Below, in pieces: positions 1-8,470 of a stretch of DNA of 28,087 nucleotides (position 1 is the first letter of the stretch; each line of letters starts with the position of its first letter). The notes beneath the pieces are model-generated. The model saw only the letters and a program-made list of their open reading frames with translations. It made no database searches and had not been told where the DNA came from. Source of the stretch: a virus. The translations under genes and the position numbers were made by a program. The DNA lies in IMG/VR virus record IMGVR_UViG_3300017991_000337, positions 1-28,087 of that record. One strand, given 5' to 3'.

Positions 1-325
1 GGTAATCGTATTGCATAAAGTGTTCCTTCCGCATTGGCCGGAGAATAGCCTCAAGCCAAAGTTGCGGATCGTCGATGTAGGGCTGGGTTATTCCGGCATC
101 CAAGTCCGCTATCGCCTGGGCCCTAATTCGGGCTTTGTAGGCGTCGAGGGTTTCCTCCGAGAATTCATACGGTAGAATGTCGCCGCCGTTGTATATCTCC
201 AATATTTTCGGGCTTACGACAGGGATGCAAGTCCCGCCCTTGACCGGAACTCCGGCGCAAGAGGCGACCAGGGCGTCGAGCTGTTCCGAGGTCGCGACGT
301 ATTCATTTTTGTGGTATGTGATCAT
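1..325 (-). CDS. Partial hypothetical protein downstream of the tail fibre (3' end outside window)
   Basis: The frame is open from an ATG at 325 to the left edge, giving 108 codons without a stop. The protein begins MITYHKNEYVATSEQLDALV. It is mostly soluble and mixed alpha/beta in composition, with no signal peptide or membrane segment. I do not recognise the family. It begins 20 bp after the tail fibre stop on the same strand, in the position where many siphophages carry a fibre assembly chaperone or a second fibre component. That role is inference from position only. There is no clear Shine-Dalgarno sequence in the short gap (weak AAC/CTTCT context), so translation may be coupled to the fibre gene. 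Confidence 0.6.
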   Translation of the reverse strand, partial: MITYHKNEYVATSEQLDALVASCAGVPVKGGTCIPVVSPKILEIYNGGDILPYEFSEETLDAYKARIRAQAIADLDAGITQPYIDDPQLWLEAILRPMRKEHFMQYDY

Positions 326-345
326 CTGTTTACCAGTTAGAAGGT

Positions 346-1584
346 TTAGGGCGTATGACTTAGCGCTCCTCCGAATCCGGCGACTATCGCGCGCTCTAAA
401 GAAGTGTGCTCCGCCGCCGCCAGGACGCTGCTTGTCAAACCCGAACCGTTGACGACTTCCCAATTTACGCCATCCGGGGAGATCGCTATTTGCCCGGCTC
501 CCGCCAGCGATCCAATTATAAAATGAGAAAATTTTGGTAGCCATGCCGCCGCCGAGATAGTTCCGGTTATACCGGAAATTATAACCGAAGTCCAGTTCGC
601 GCCGCCGTCGGTCGAATACTGAATTGTTCCGCTTGTAAAAGTACCGGCGACAATGATACCGAGTTTGGGAGAGTACGCCAACGACGCCGTCGCTATCGCC
701 ACAACCGGCGTCCAGTTGACGCCGTCCGTGCTGTAAAATATGTCTTGGCCGCCGGCGTTACCATTGCCGCCGATTACGAAACGATCGCCGCACCAAGCCG
801 CCGCATACAGCGTCCCTTGCCCCGTCACTGGAAAAGGTATCGCGCTCCAAGCTATGCCGTTGGAGCTTGTATAGCTGTTCGTTAACACCACGCCGTCAGG
901 CGCGCCGACAGCGACAAACAGGTTCAGGGTAGGCGACCATGCCGCACCCCACAAAACGGATTGGTTTAGTTGCCCGGACGCTATGGCCGTCCAAGCTACG
1001 CCGCCGTTGTCGCTGTATCGACCGTTGACGGTTCCCGTGTACGTACCGACCGATACTATTCGGCCTTGCGTCCCCAACGTAGGAGACAGAGCCAGACCGT
1101 AATTCGCGGCCCCCGTACCGCCGAGCTGCCCGGCGGCTATGGCCGTCCAGGTTATACCGTCGGCGCTGTACGATCCGGGGGCCGGCCCGACTCCCTGACC
1201 GACGCAAATTAAGTTCCCGCTCGCCGGATCGTATATCGCCGCGAAAATGTTGTCGGTTCCAAATTGCGGGTTCGTAGTCGTCCAGCGCAACAGGTTGAAC
1301 CGGCCGAATCTTTCCGCGAATTCGGAAACGAGCTCACCGGTCGTTAAATCTAGTTCTCCGATAAAAATATCCTGAGCGCCGTCGTATACATAGAGTTTCC
1401 AGGCCGTTGCCGCGCTGTCGTCTATCCACAACATGCCGCCTTGGGCGTATACCGGGCGGCTTGCCCCCTTATGGAGACTTTCCAGCGCGTCGCGCCATTT
1501 CGCGGCGCCGGATAAAATATCCGCCAGAGTCGACCCGCTGGTCGTTAGCGGGTTGATCGGCGCGGGCAATTCGTATTGAGTCAT
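346..1584 (-). CDS. Tail fibre / receptor-binding protein with six Asp-box (BNR) repeats
   Basis: This 412-residue protein has two parts. Residues 1-110 look like a phage fibre attachment region (the segment around SRPVYAQGGMLWIDDSAATAW is split between a collar-like motif and a short beta domain). Residues 135-405 hold six Asp-box motifs of the form S-x-D/N-G-x-x-W, near residues 140, 191, 240, 285, 324 and 369. Such repeats cap blades of sialidase-like beta-propellers and are common in glycan-binding or glycan-cleaving phage tip proteins. No obvious sialidase arginine triad can be assigned, so binding is more likely than catalysis. It lies 1 bp after the tip protein gene and uses a GGAG ribosome site inside the end of that gene, so the two are probably translated together. 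Confidence 0.8.
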   Translation of the reverse strand: MTQYELPAPINPLTTSGSTLADILSGAAKWRDALESLHKGASRPVYAQGGMLWIDDSAATAWKLYVYDGAQDIFIGELDLTTGELVSEFAERFGRFNLLRWTTTNPQFGTDNIFAAIYDPASGNLICVGQGVGPAPGSYSADGITWTAIAAGQLGGTGAANYGLALSPTLGTQGRIVSVGTYTGTVNGRYSDNGGVAWTAIASGQLNQSVLWGAAWSPTLNLFVAVGAPDGVVLTNSYTSSNGIAWSAIPFPVTGQGTLYAAAWCGDRFVIGGNGNAGGQDIFYSTDGVNWTPVVAIATASLAYSPKLGIIVAGTFTSGTIQYSTDGGANWTSVIISGITGTISAAAWLPKFSHFIIGSLAGAGQIAISPDGVNWEVVNGSGLTSSVLAAAEHTSLERAIVAGFGGALSHTP

Positions 1585-1585
1585 A

Positions 1586-4500
1586 TTAAGCTCCGTATCC
1601 TTTCGCTAAATAGTCGAAAGTTCTTGAAACCGGCGTACCGCCGGAATTGAAAAATTGAACGAAAAATCCAGTCTCGTCCTGATTCGTGAGTTCTTTATAG
1701 TCTCCCGTCGCCAAATCCTGAGAGTCGACCGCCAAAGCCGGACGCGCCTTGAAAGCCGGGCTATAGTCGACCTGCAAACCCGCCGTCGGGCAAACTAGAT
1801 CGGTCTCCCCGACAACCCTATCGGGCATATCGACGACGACAGCTAAGTCGGTAACTAAAGGCGTTACGTTGTCTTCCAGACTAAATAATTTCATTCTAAA
1901 TTCAAAACCCCTAGCTGTGTAGTCTCCGGCTGTAAAGTCCAGCCACTCTGACCATGTCGGCGATCCAGTCGGGTCGCCTTCGGTATATCTAACTTGTAGA
2001 GCGACTTCCCAGCCGTCCGCAACGGCCGTCATTGTCTCTCGATTGTAGCCGGAAGCTCCGAAAGTAGCTGTCAACCTGGAAGTGAAAACTGCGCCCAGGT
2101 CTACGGGGTTTGCAGCGAAATAGTATTCTCCCTCGCTCAGGGCGCCTTCCGTCAACGCGTCTACCTCGGCCAAGGTTGTCCAATCGGCCATAACTCCGAC
2201 GCCGTCGAGCTGCAAAACGCCGCCGATGGCGAAAACGTTCACTTTCGTCCCAAGGTAATCGGGCGCCTCGACTAGATTTTCAACAACGTTAAAACTGAGA
2301 AGTCCGGCTATTGTGGACACAACTAGCGCCGCGTTGACGCTCTCGATTCCGAAAACGTCGACCGCTTTTATAAGAAAAGTTCCCACTCTGGCCGGGAGAG
2401 AAATCTGATTACCGGTAACGTTCGTCGCGAAATCCGTAGACGCCGCCCAGGTCGCGCCGCTCGTGGCGGTCGAGTATCTAATTTTATAATGCGACAAATC
2501 CAAATCCGGAACCGGAGACCATGTCAGAAGCGCGGTAGCTCCGGTAATCTGAACGGAAAAATTTTCAACGTCGGCGGGCGGGGCTTTCAGTCCTAGAATA
2601 TCGACCGTCACCGTCGTCCAAGGGCCTGCGGCGTTGGCCGGACTGAGCACTCTGACCCGCAATTTATAAACGCCCGCTTGAATCGGTCTCAAATCCGTTT
2701 CCGGCTCGGTAGTCGTCGACCAGGGCAAAAATCCGTCCGAGTCGGGGTGGAGGTATTGAAAATCGTAGAATCCAACTCTTGCGGCTTGGTTCGGGTCGGC
2801 AGGTATGTCCCAACTTATCCGGGCGCCGGAGAGGATCGAGCCTCCGTCCAAATAAGTATACTCTTCGACCGTGATATTTTCAACCGTCGGCAGATCGGAC
2901 GGATCGAAATTGAAAACGCTATAGCTATCCCGCTCCAGTTTGTAGCCGGATTCAATCGCGGCGAACTTTCCCGGAAGTCGAAATTTTCCGGCAATCTCGA
3001 AAATATTCTTTTCAATCTCCCGTACCGAAACTACTGTAAACTCTCTAGGCGAAACGTTCGAGGCGTTGATAATCCACATTGAGCCGAGGACGGGCAAAGC
3101 CGAAAGCGCGGAACTTAAGTTCATGACGGTTTGATCCGGCCCAGCGGAATTGGTAACGTCCCGGGTTTCGATAGAGCCGTCCGGCAATATCGCGGATAGC
3201 TCGTAGGTCTCCCCGGCCTCAAGCTCGATAGCGGCGTCGATTGTTATGGAGGTTAGAGTCCTTTCGGCCACTCTGCCGCCGAATCTAACCCCGGCATACG
3301 CGGGATCGGCAATCGCGACAATCTCGCCCGGCCTTACGTCCGCATGATCCAACGCGGCGCGATAGGAAACCCGCTCCGACTCGTAGCGTTCAGTTAGAAG
3401 AGTGTACCGTCCGTGTCTGTACGCCTGACCTCTGCTCGTGCATGCGAAAGCGGCAATATCCGTCGGCTTCCAGCCGAACTCTTGAATTAAGTCCTCGTCC
3501 TCCACGACTTCGACGGCTTGCTCGTAGTTGTTCTCCGGGTCGTTCCAGCCGACCAGGGCGACTGAATGCCGCTCGGAAAGTTGAGCGCCGGAGTATGTGA
3601 AGAGGCCGTCGATTACGTTGGCGGGGGAGACGAGCTTGACGAAAGTTTTTTCGTCTTTTTCTTGGGAGAAACTAACCGAACCGTCCGCGCCCCAAAAAAT
3701 AGCGCATCTGAAATTCGACGCTACGGAATTTAAAACCTGATAGGTGTCCTCTCTTTTTCCTAAAACCCCATTAAAAGTGTAGCGCGGCTCCGTCTCGTTT
3801 ATCGAAACCGAATTGCCGGCCGCCTCGACCGCGAGCGTCTCCGAGACCGTGATCTGATCGCCTGAGAACGCCGCGACGGTTTTCAATCCGTTGTTGGCGG
3901 CGTTGGAAAATCCCTCGACGAATAAAATTTGATCAACCTCATATGTCTGGTTGTGCCCAGTCGGTAGCTCGTAAATATTGCCCGCCAGGACTTCAATGTC
4001 GTCGGAGCTGAACCCAAAGCCGGAATTTACGCGCCCGTCGTTGAATTGAGCTATCTCGTATAATCCAAATTTGTCGATCTGGTCGGCCGAGATCGCCCGT
4101 CCTAGGCCGTAGCGTTTCGAGACTAGCAAATCATACAGAATCCAGGCCGGATTGTCAGTCCATTCCGTCTTGAAAAGCCCATTCCACAAACCGGTATATT
4201 CGCGGGTTATCGGATCGTAGTTGATCGGAATTTGAACTTTGACGCCTTTTATCTCGAAAGATCGTTTCGGAACCCCTGCAAAGTCTTTGGCGTTCAACGA
4301 CATCGCATATAGCGCCGTGTCGGGGTATGTAAACTTGGCGTCGATTATCGAAGTGTACGAATCCCAATTCACGGTATCTTCCCAAAATGTTGCTTCCTGC
4401 GGAACCCATCTAAATTTAGTTATCCGTACATCCCATGAAGGCGCCGGTTTCGGAAGCTCCAGCCGAAAATCTATTTTCAGCGGCGATCTTACCGCCCCGA

Positions 4501-5683
4501 CAATATCCAGGTCGACCAGGGTTTCGTAGGAACCGCCGAACGGTTGGACTTCCATTTTCAGCCGAACCCACATCGCGCTGACGCCGCCCCAATCAGGTAT
4601 CCTATAGAATCCTTGAGGAAATTTAATCGTGACCAAAATCGCGTCGAAATCGGCGCCGGTGATTGTCCGCACAACTGGAGTCCCGAAAACTATCTCCGCG
4701 CCGACGGCGGTCGTCTGTTCGGTTTGAGGAAATCCGGGGATGTGTTCTTGGCTGGAGGCCCCGACGCGCTCAGACCAAACGACGTTCTCGAAATTATATT
4801 GATACGCCAGAATCGAAACGGACGGCCCGGCGGCTTCCGGCGTGAGCTCCTCGTAGACTGTTAACTCGTCGCCATCTACCGTTTTAATCCGTTTTAGTCC
4901 ATTATTTTCGGCGTTCGTGAACCCGGAAACGGTAATGAATTGCTCCTCCGAATACGTTTGACCGTGTCCGGCCGGCAGCTCGTAGATGTTGCCGACCAAA
5001 ACCGCTACGGCGTTGGAGCTATAAGTCGTCGTTGGGCCTATGAGCGGAGTATCGTTCAAATATATCGAAGCGGGGCTGTCGTCTACGAGGCCGACGATTT
5101 CGCCCTCGGAAACCACGTCCACAGTCCGCCTTGTGTCTACCGTCCCTTTCCAAATCCCGAAGCCTACGCCGCCGGGGTCGGCCGCTTCCGGCGGAACCCG
5201 TATCGACGTTACGCTTTCGGAAACTACGACCGAGCCCGCCCGCATCCGCCCGTAAACGAGCGGAACGCACACCCCCTGGGCGGCGATGTTCGTCGCGCCG
5301 TTGTAGAGAAACGACGGACTGGACGGCGGTTCCGTCGGGTAGTCCAGGGGGACTATTTCCGGCGCGAATATTTTTCCGAGCGCATAGGACGCGGCCAGGG
5401 TGAAGAGGATAAATGCCCCTCCCGCGCTCCCGGCGATTCTCGGGACGATGGTTATTGAATCCGATTCGCTTAGTTTAAACCGCCAATCGTCCGAAGTTTC
5501 GACCGTTTTTTCAACGCCTCCGCGCTTTCTGACTACGTCGTATTTTCCATTTCTGAAATCGGCCGTGAAGCCGGGCAATTGAGCCGACAGCGCCGACAGA
5601 ACTCCAAAAACCGTCGACGTGTCGAACTCGAACCACCCGCCGTATTTTTCTTTTAATTTACCCGTCAGTTTTACCGAAATCAT
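1586..5683 (-). CDS. Tail tip host-specificity protein: lambda gpI-like domain fused to gpJ
   Basis: This 1365-residue protein starts with a lambda gpI-like region (about residues 1-158): a ubiquitin-like N-terminus, the VPRIAG motif at 80-85, a small glycine/alanine-rich hydrophobic stretch, and the QGVCVPLVYGRMRAGSVVVS block at 136-155. From about residue 165 it follows lambda gpJ, the central tip protein that contacts the receptor: VVSEGEIVGLV (190-200), IPGFP (315-319), the GLYEIAQFNDG region (540-550), and the core around 630-805. Fibronectin-III-like modules follow at about 930-1125. Two extra copies of a beta domain also found in the tail tube protein interrupt the J fold at 226-292 and 563-627. 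It lies between the K-like gene (beyond island A) and the fibre. In lambda I and J are separate genes. Confidence 0.9.
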   Translation of the reverse strand: MISVKLTGKLKEKYGGWFEFDTSTVFGVLSALSAQLPGFTADFRNGKYDVVRKRGGVEKTVETSDDWRFKLSESDSITIVPRIAGSAGGAFILFTLAASYALGKIFAPEIVPLDYPTEPPSSPSFLYNGATNIAAQGVCVPLVYGRMRAGSVVVSESVTSIRVPPEAADPGGVGFGIWKGTVDTRRTVDVVSEGEIVGLVDDSPASIYLNDTPLIGPTTTYSSNAVAVLVGNIYELPAGHGQTYSEEQFITVSGFTNAENNGLKRIKTVDGDELTVYEELTPEAAGPSVSILAYQYNFENVVWSERVGASSQEHIPGFPQTEQTTAVGAEIVFGTPVVRTITGADFDAILVTIKFPQGFYRIPDWGGVSAMWVRLKMEVQPFGGSYETLVDLDIVGAVRSPLKIDFRLELPKPAPSWDVRITKFRWVPQEATFWEDTVNWDSYTSIIDAKFTYPDTALYAMSLNAKDFAGVPKRSFEIKGVKVQIPINYDPITREYTGLWNGLFKTEWTDNPAWILYDLLVSKRYGLGRAISADQIDKFGLYEIAQFNDGRVNSGFGFSSDDIEVLAGNIYELPTGHNQTYEVDQILFVEGFSNAANNGLKTVAAFSGDQITVSETLAVEAAGNSVSINETEPRYTFNGVLGKREDTYQVLNSVASNFRCAIFWGADGSVSFSQEKDEKTFVKLVSPANVIDGLFTYSGAQLSERHSVALVGWNDPENNYEQAVEVVEDEDLIQEFGWKPTDIAAFACTSRGQAYRHGRYTLLTERYESERVSYRAALDHADVRPGEIVAIADPAYAGVRFGGRVAERTLTSITIDAAIELEAGETYELSAILPDGSIETRDVTNSAGPDQTVMNLSSALSALPVLGSMWIINASNVSPREFTVVSVREIEKNIFEIAGKFRLPGKFAAIESGYKLERDSYSVFNFDPSDLPTVENITVEEYTYLDGGSILSGARISWDIPADPNQAARVGFYDFQYLHPDSDGFLPWSTTTEPETDLRPIQAGVYKLRVRVLSPANAAGPWTTVTVDILGLKAPPADVENFSVQITGATALLTWSPVPDLDLSHYKIRYSTATSGATWAASTDFATNVTGNQISLPARVGTFLIKAVDVFGIESVNAALVVSTIAGLLSFNVVENLVEAPDYLGTKVNVFAIGGVLQLDGVGVMADWTTLAEVDALTEGALSEGEYYFAANPVDLGAVFTSRLTATFGASGYNRETMTAVADGWEVALQVRYTEGDPTGSPTWSEWLDFTAGDYTARGFEFRMKLFSLEDNVTPLVTDLAVVVDMPDRVVGETDLVCPTAGLQVDYSPAFKARPALAVDSQDLATGDYKELTNQDETGFFVQFFNSGGTPVSRTFDYLAKGYGA
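3803..3997 (-). repeat. Tail-type beta domain, copy 2 in the tip protein
   Basis: Codes for residues 563-627 of the tip protein, with core GFSNAANNGLKTV and a GNIYELP lead-in. It interrupts the J-like fold between GFGFSS and TEPRYTF, where lambda J reads straight through a short GFGG-TEPR loop. It shares 19 identical bases, CCGTTGTTGGCGGCGTTGG on the plus strand (3888-3906), with the tail tube gene (15540-15558). Confidence 0.75.
4808..5008 (-). repeat. Tail-type beta domain, copy 1 in the tip protein
   Basis: Codes for residues 226-292 of the tip protein, with core GFTNAENNGLKRI, the same GNIYELP lead-in as copy 2 and a shared AAG-x-SVSI tail. It sits after the SIYLNDTPL motif and before YNFENVVW, where lambda J has a short turn between the equivalent strands. 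The two J copies are closer to each other than to the tube copy at the protein level. Confidence 0.75.
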
Positions 5684-5789
5684 ACGCCAATCCCACAGCT
5701 ATTAGATTTATATTTTACAAGATTTAATCTCAGTCTATCAGCGCGACCGGAAAAAGTAAAATTAATTTAATCTTTTTTAACTATTTTTC

Positions 5790-5817
5790 TTGACAGTATT
5801 TACCTGTCGTATATAAT
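5790..5817 (+). promoter_or_regulatory. Promoter P1 of island A (conserved moron cassette)
   Basis: The -35 box TTGACA (5790-5795) and -10 box TATAAT (5812-5817) are both perfect sigma70 matches, with a 16-bp spacer. The upstream AT box TTTAACTATTTTT and the GTA following the -35 are shared with the promoters at 7016 and 9718. An AAACCTAAA leader motif lies at 5837-5845 and AAGGA at 5856-5860. It drives the gene starting at 5866. Confidence 0.85.
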
Positions 5818-5865
5818 GGTATTCAACAAAGCAACAAAACCTAAACTTTAAAACGAAGGATTCAG

Positions 5866-6276
5866 ATGAAAATTAACAAATCAAAATTAATGAAAAAAGC
5901 CTGGGACATTGCAAGAAAGGCGATGAAAAATTTTGGCGGAAAAGTTAGAGAATATTTATCTGAATCTTTAAGAACAGCATGGAGTATTATGAAAATGAGA
6001 ACTCAAGAGATAGTGCAAACTGAAAAACATCTTGAAATACTAAAAACATGGATTGATAAAGCTGAAAAATTTTTCGACAACACATATAGGGAAATCTTGT
6101 CTAAAGACGTAACGGAAGTTACAAACAAAGAATTGATCCAGCGCAATGCGGGAGTAATGTTGGAGGATGAAATAAATATGAAAAAAAGAAAATTAAAAAA
6201 AATGGAAGCCGGTAAAATTATGTCTCAAAAAGTTCTAAGAGACATCGAAGCTCTTGAAACGGCAACTATTAAATAA
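5866..6276 (+). CDS. Small basic helical protein, island A (unknown function)
   Basis: This 136-residue protein is lysine-rich and predicted almost entirely helical. Its N-terminus carries a K-x-AW-x-IAR-x-A-x-x-x-FGG-K-V-x-EY motif (residues 11-30), followed by a second AW (38-39). I recall this motif at the start of various uncharacterised phage and plasmid proteins, but no function is established to my knowledge. Residues 50-136 are charged helices that could form a coiled coil. There is an AAGGA ribosome site 5 nt before the ATG. The gene is AT-rich and its codons differ visibly from those of the flanking tail genes, which suggests separate acquisition. Its stop overlaps the 3' end of the convergent K-like gene by 8 bp. 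Confidence 0.75.
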   Translation: MKINKSKLMKKAWDIARKAMKNFGGKVREYLSESLRTAWSIMKMRTQEIVQTEKHLEILKTWIDKAEKFFDNTYREILSKDVTEVTNKELIQRNAGVMLEDEINMKKRKLKKMEAGKIMSQKVLRDIEALETATIK

Positions 6277-7003
6277 TTTTTAAGTCTCTATGGCGCAACC
6301 AAAATTTAATATGTTTTCTCCAGCGCGAAATATTTTCCTCCCGTGGGTATCGAGTCGGGTCGAACGGGGCCGCGCCGCCCGGATGATGATATATCGCGCC
6401 GTTGCCGACATAGATCGCGCAATGGTGCGGAACGTCCGATTTTACGCCGATTACGGCTAAATCCCCGACTCCAGGCTCCTCCTTACCCGGATCGAACTTA
6501 TAGAATCCCGCATTGGAGAAACCGCTCTCGAGGATACCCTCGGACTTCCACCACTCCCATTCTCGGACAATCGGCGGGAGTTTTACCTCCCGCCCGGCAT
6601 ACCAATTTCTTACTAGTTCGTAGCAATCGCTGACGGCGTGGCGGAAAGGCGCGCTGTCGAGACTTTCGCCGTTTCCGAACTGAAACATGTCGGAGACCCG
6701 ACCGCTATTCACAACCCCGATTATCCAGGGAGCGGCGGTCTCTATCTGCCTCTCTTGGTCGAATACGGACGGGTAGTCCGGCCCGCCAATGTGGCTATGC
6801 GCGACCGCTCCGATTCTCCCGGCGTATTTACAGAGTTTCGCGGCTTCGATCTGGAACCCGGTTTTCCGGCCTTCTTTGGACAAAACGTTTCTACATGGGA
6901 CAAATAGCCCTGAGTCTTTTAAAATTATCCCGCAGCTCTCCTCTGTCGGATGCTGGAGGAACCAGTCTTTTATTTGCTTGATTGCGACTTTATTTATAAA
7001 CAT
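6269..7003 (-). CDS. Tail-tip assembly peptidase, lambda gpK-like (JAMM + NlpC/P60)
   Basis: This 244-residue protein has two domains, as in lambda gpK. Residues 1-115 form a JAB1/MPN domain with a complete JAMM zinc site: E22 in EESCG, then H69-x-H71-x7-S79-x2-D82. Residues 120-244 form an NlpC/P60 cysteine peptidase domain with C127 in SDCYELV, H194 in HHCAIYVG and a further H206/H207 pair. Both domains therefore look catalytically competent. The family works in tip assembly and possibly in local peptidoglycan cleavage during DNA entry. The ATG at 7003 directly abuts the divergent promoter cassette P2, leaving no room for a good Shine-Dalgarno sequence. Its 3' end overlaps the convergent island A gene by 8 bp. 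Confidence 0.9.
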   Translation of the reverse strand: MFINKVAIKQIKDWFLQHPTEESCGIILKDSGLFVPCRNVLSKEGRKTGFQIEAAKLCKYAGRIGAVAHSHIGGPDYPSVFDQERQIETAAPWIIGVVNSGRVSDMFQFGNGESLDSAPFRHAVSDCYELVRNWYAGREVKLPPIVREWEWWKSEGILESGFSNAGFYKFDPGKEEPGVGDLAVIGVKSDVPHHCAIYVGNGAIYHHPGGAAPFDPTRYPREENISRWRKHIKFWLRHRDLKII

Positions 7004-7015
7004 TAACTATTTTTC

Positions 7016-7044
7016 TTGACAGTATTTATTTAATTCGAGATACT
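7016..7044 (+). promoter_or_regulatory. Promoter P2 of island B (conserved moron cassette)
   Basis: TTGACA at 7016-7021, a 17-bp spacer and GATACT at 7039-7044. The upstream TTAACTATTTTTC and following AGTATTTA match promoter P1. The leader AAACCTAAATTAATTA (7064-7079) is identical to that of P3, followed by AGGAG at 7081-7085. The cassette begins immediately at the start codon of the divergent K-like gene. Confidence 0.85.
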
Positions 7045-7093
7045 AAGCTTACATTAACTGATTAAACCTAAATTAATTATAGGAGAAGCGAGA

Positions 7094-7390
7094 ATGAAAT
7101 TAGAAAAATACCCAGAATATGACTGTAATTTTTACCGCGCTCGGTACGAGTTGAGCGAATGTAATCAAGCTGTTTTCTATTCAACCTCAAAACCTAATTT
7201 TAAAAGTAAAAACGTTTTGGAGATTAGCATCAAGGCTGTTAAAAAACAAACTGGCGAACCTGTAGGCTTTCTATTAATTCAGGTTGATATGGCTGATAGC
7301 GAAATTTATAGAGACTCCGAAGCGTGTCGGGCGGCGATAAAGCAAGCGTTGAATTTAAAAACCGACGATTTCGAAGTATGGAGCATGTAG
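7094..7390 (+). CDS. Hypothetical protein, first gene of island B
   Basis: This 98-residue soluble protein begins MKLEKYPEYDCNFYRARYEL and is of mixed alpha/beta composition. I do not recognise the family. It is the promoter-proximal gene of the longest island, with AGGAGAA 7 nt before its ATG. Genes of this size directly behind a strong promoter in phage accessory cassettes often act on host functions, but nothing in the sequence shows such an activity here. The next gene starts 57 bp later, after a 6-bp GC hairpin at 7404-7419. Confidence 0.65.
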   Translation: MKLEKYPEYDCNFYRARYELSECNQAVFYSTSKPNFKSKNVLEISIKAVKKQTGEPVGFLLIQVDMADSEIYRDSEACRAAIKQALNLKTDDFEVWSM

Positions 7391-7403
7391 ACCGTAACTC
7401 TAA

Positions 7404-7419
7404 GCCGGATTACTCCGGC
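7404..7419 (+). other. Small GC hairpin between island B genes 1 and 2
   Basis: GCCGGA-TTAC-TCCGGC forms a perfect 6-bp stem with a 4-nt loop. There is no U-run after it, so it is not a standard terminator. It lies 15 nt before the AGGAG ribosome site of the gene at 7448 and could mark an RNA processing point or modulate read-through. Confidence 0.45.
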
Positions 7420-7447
7420 GTCCACCATAAGCATAGGAGTTTTAATT

Positions 7448-8101
7448 ATGGGAAATTTATTCTTTACGGATAAAAATCCGGCGGTTTGCGCCGGCAATCT
7501 ACCGGATATGTATCTCGCGCCGGTGCTGAAATGCATCGCTCGGATAAAGTCCACATTCCTGCAATCGCGCGGATTCGTCGCGCCGTACAAGCCCGTTAAG
7601 TGGGCCTCGGACTACATTAGGTGGCTATCCGAGAGCTACGCGAATGCGGAATGGCTATATGAGTACGCCCAAGCGCTGCAATCCGAGTATAGCCGAGCGT
7701 ATGAAAAAACCAAAGTCCTAAAATCGTTCAAAATCGTCGTGGCGTGTTTGCAGCTTGCGAAGAAAACGAACGCTCCGAAATGGAAAGCGGCTCCCTGGAC
7801 GCCGCCCCCGGCGATATTCGCCAGGGGTTTCGACGGCCCCAGGGAGATTAAAGGTTGGCTGGAATTCAACGATATTGCCAAAAATCGCGCATATTTAAAC
7901 TGGAAAGTCCAATGCCATTCTATAGACGAAAAAAACCCCGAACTCTACAGTTGGTCGAATCGTCCGACGCCCAATTTTATAGACCTTCTACCGAAATACA
8001 TACCACGGTACCGTTCCGCACCGATGTCCCCCGCTTCCGTCGGTAATTTACGATTTACAAGCAAATATGTTACGACTCCTTTTGGTAGAAACCGAACATG
8101 A
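7448..8101 (+). CDS. Uncharacterised phage protein, divergent LFFxDxxP family member, island B
   Basis: This 217-residue protein resembles a widespread uncharacterised phage family that starts with a LFYLDxDPxxxA-like motif and has later YKP, W-x-x-ES-x-x-N-x-x-WL and TPxP motifs. Here these appear as LFFTDKNPAVCA (4-15), APYKP (45-49), WLSESYANAEWLYEY (59-73) and TPPPAIFARGF (117-127). The family's conserved D-K-H-V-x-K-M stretch near residue 20 is degenerate here (DMYLAP), so any activity depending on it may be lost. Function of the family is unknown to me. The start has AGGAG 8 nt upstream. It overlaps the next gene by ATGA, which indicates translational coupling. Family assignment is from memory of motif order, not from an alignment. 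Confidence 0.65.
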   Translation: MGNLFFTDKNPAVCAGNLPDMYLAPVLKCIARIKSTFLQSRGFVAPYKPVKWASDYIRWLSESYANAEWLYEYAQALQSEYSRAYEKTKVLKSFKIVVACLQLAKKTNAPKWKAAPWTPPPAIFARGFDGPREIKGWLEFNDIAKNRAYLNWKVQCHSIDEKNPELYSWSNRPTPNFIDLLPKYIPRYRSAPMSPASVGNLRFTSKYVTTPFGRNRT

Positions 8102-8460
8102 ACGACTTTAAAATCGAATGGGATTTAGCGAAAACCGAATTGCAGCTCCAGGTATGGAACAAGCTTGAAAGCCTCGTAGACGAACTGGATTCGGCGTCCG
8201 ACGACTGGGAGAAGTACCGCCCGGAAGAAAGGCCGGAAGAGATGACGGAGAAGGAGCTTAAAAAACTTACGAAATCCGAACTTATCGAACAATGTCTCTC
8301 GATGCAGACTACCATGAACGTGGAGTTGGACGACATCGGGACGTCGATAAAAGAGACCTTGGAATCGATTCTCGAACCGTGCCGCGACGATCTTCTCGAC
8401 TTGCGGCGTAAAGCCGAGGGCATTCTAAACAGACTAACTTTCGTAAAACTTTTTGGATAA
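8098..8460 (+). CDS. Hypothetical acidic helical protein, island B
   Basis: This 120-residue protein is strongly acidic and predicted helical throughout, with heptad-like stretches (about residues 50-75 and 80-110) compatible with a coiled coil. No catalytic motif or membrane segment is visible and I do not recognise the family. It starts within the ATGA overlap at the end of the preceding gene, so it is coupled to it, and it is followed closely by the GDSF-type gene. A structural, scaffolding or decoy role is possible but cannot be read from the sequence. Confidence 0.65.
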   Translation: MNDFKIEWDLAKTELQLQVWNKLESLVDELDSASDDWEKYRPEERPEEMTEKELKKLTKSELIEQCLSMQTTMNVELDDIGTSIKETLESILEPCRDDLLDLRRKAEGILNRLTFVKLFG

Positions 8461-8470
8461 TAAAAATACT

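Noticed and set aside
177-452. Plus-strand open frame of 91 codons at the left end
   Set aside because: It crosses the junction of two minus-strand genes, has no ribosome site, and its protein has no coherent pattern.
4940-5458. Plus-strand open frame of 172 codons opposite the tip protein
   Set aside because: It is antisense to the well-supported I-J region, has arginine-rich low-complexity composition and no start signals.
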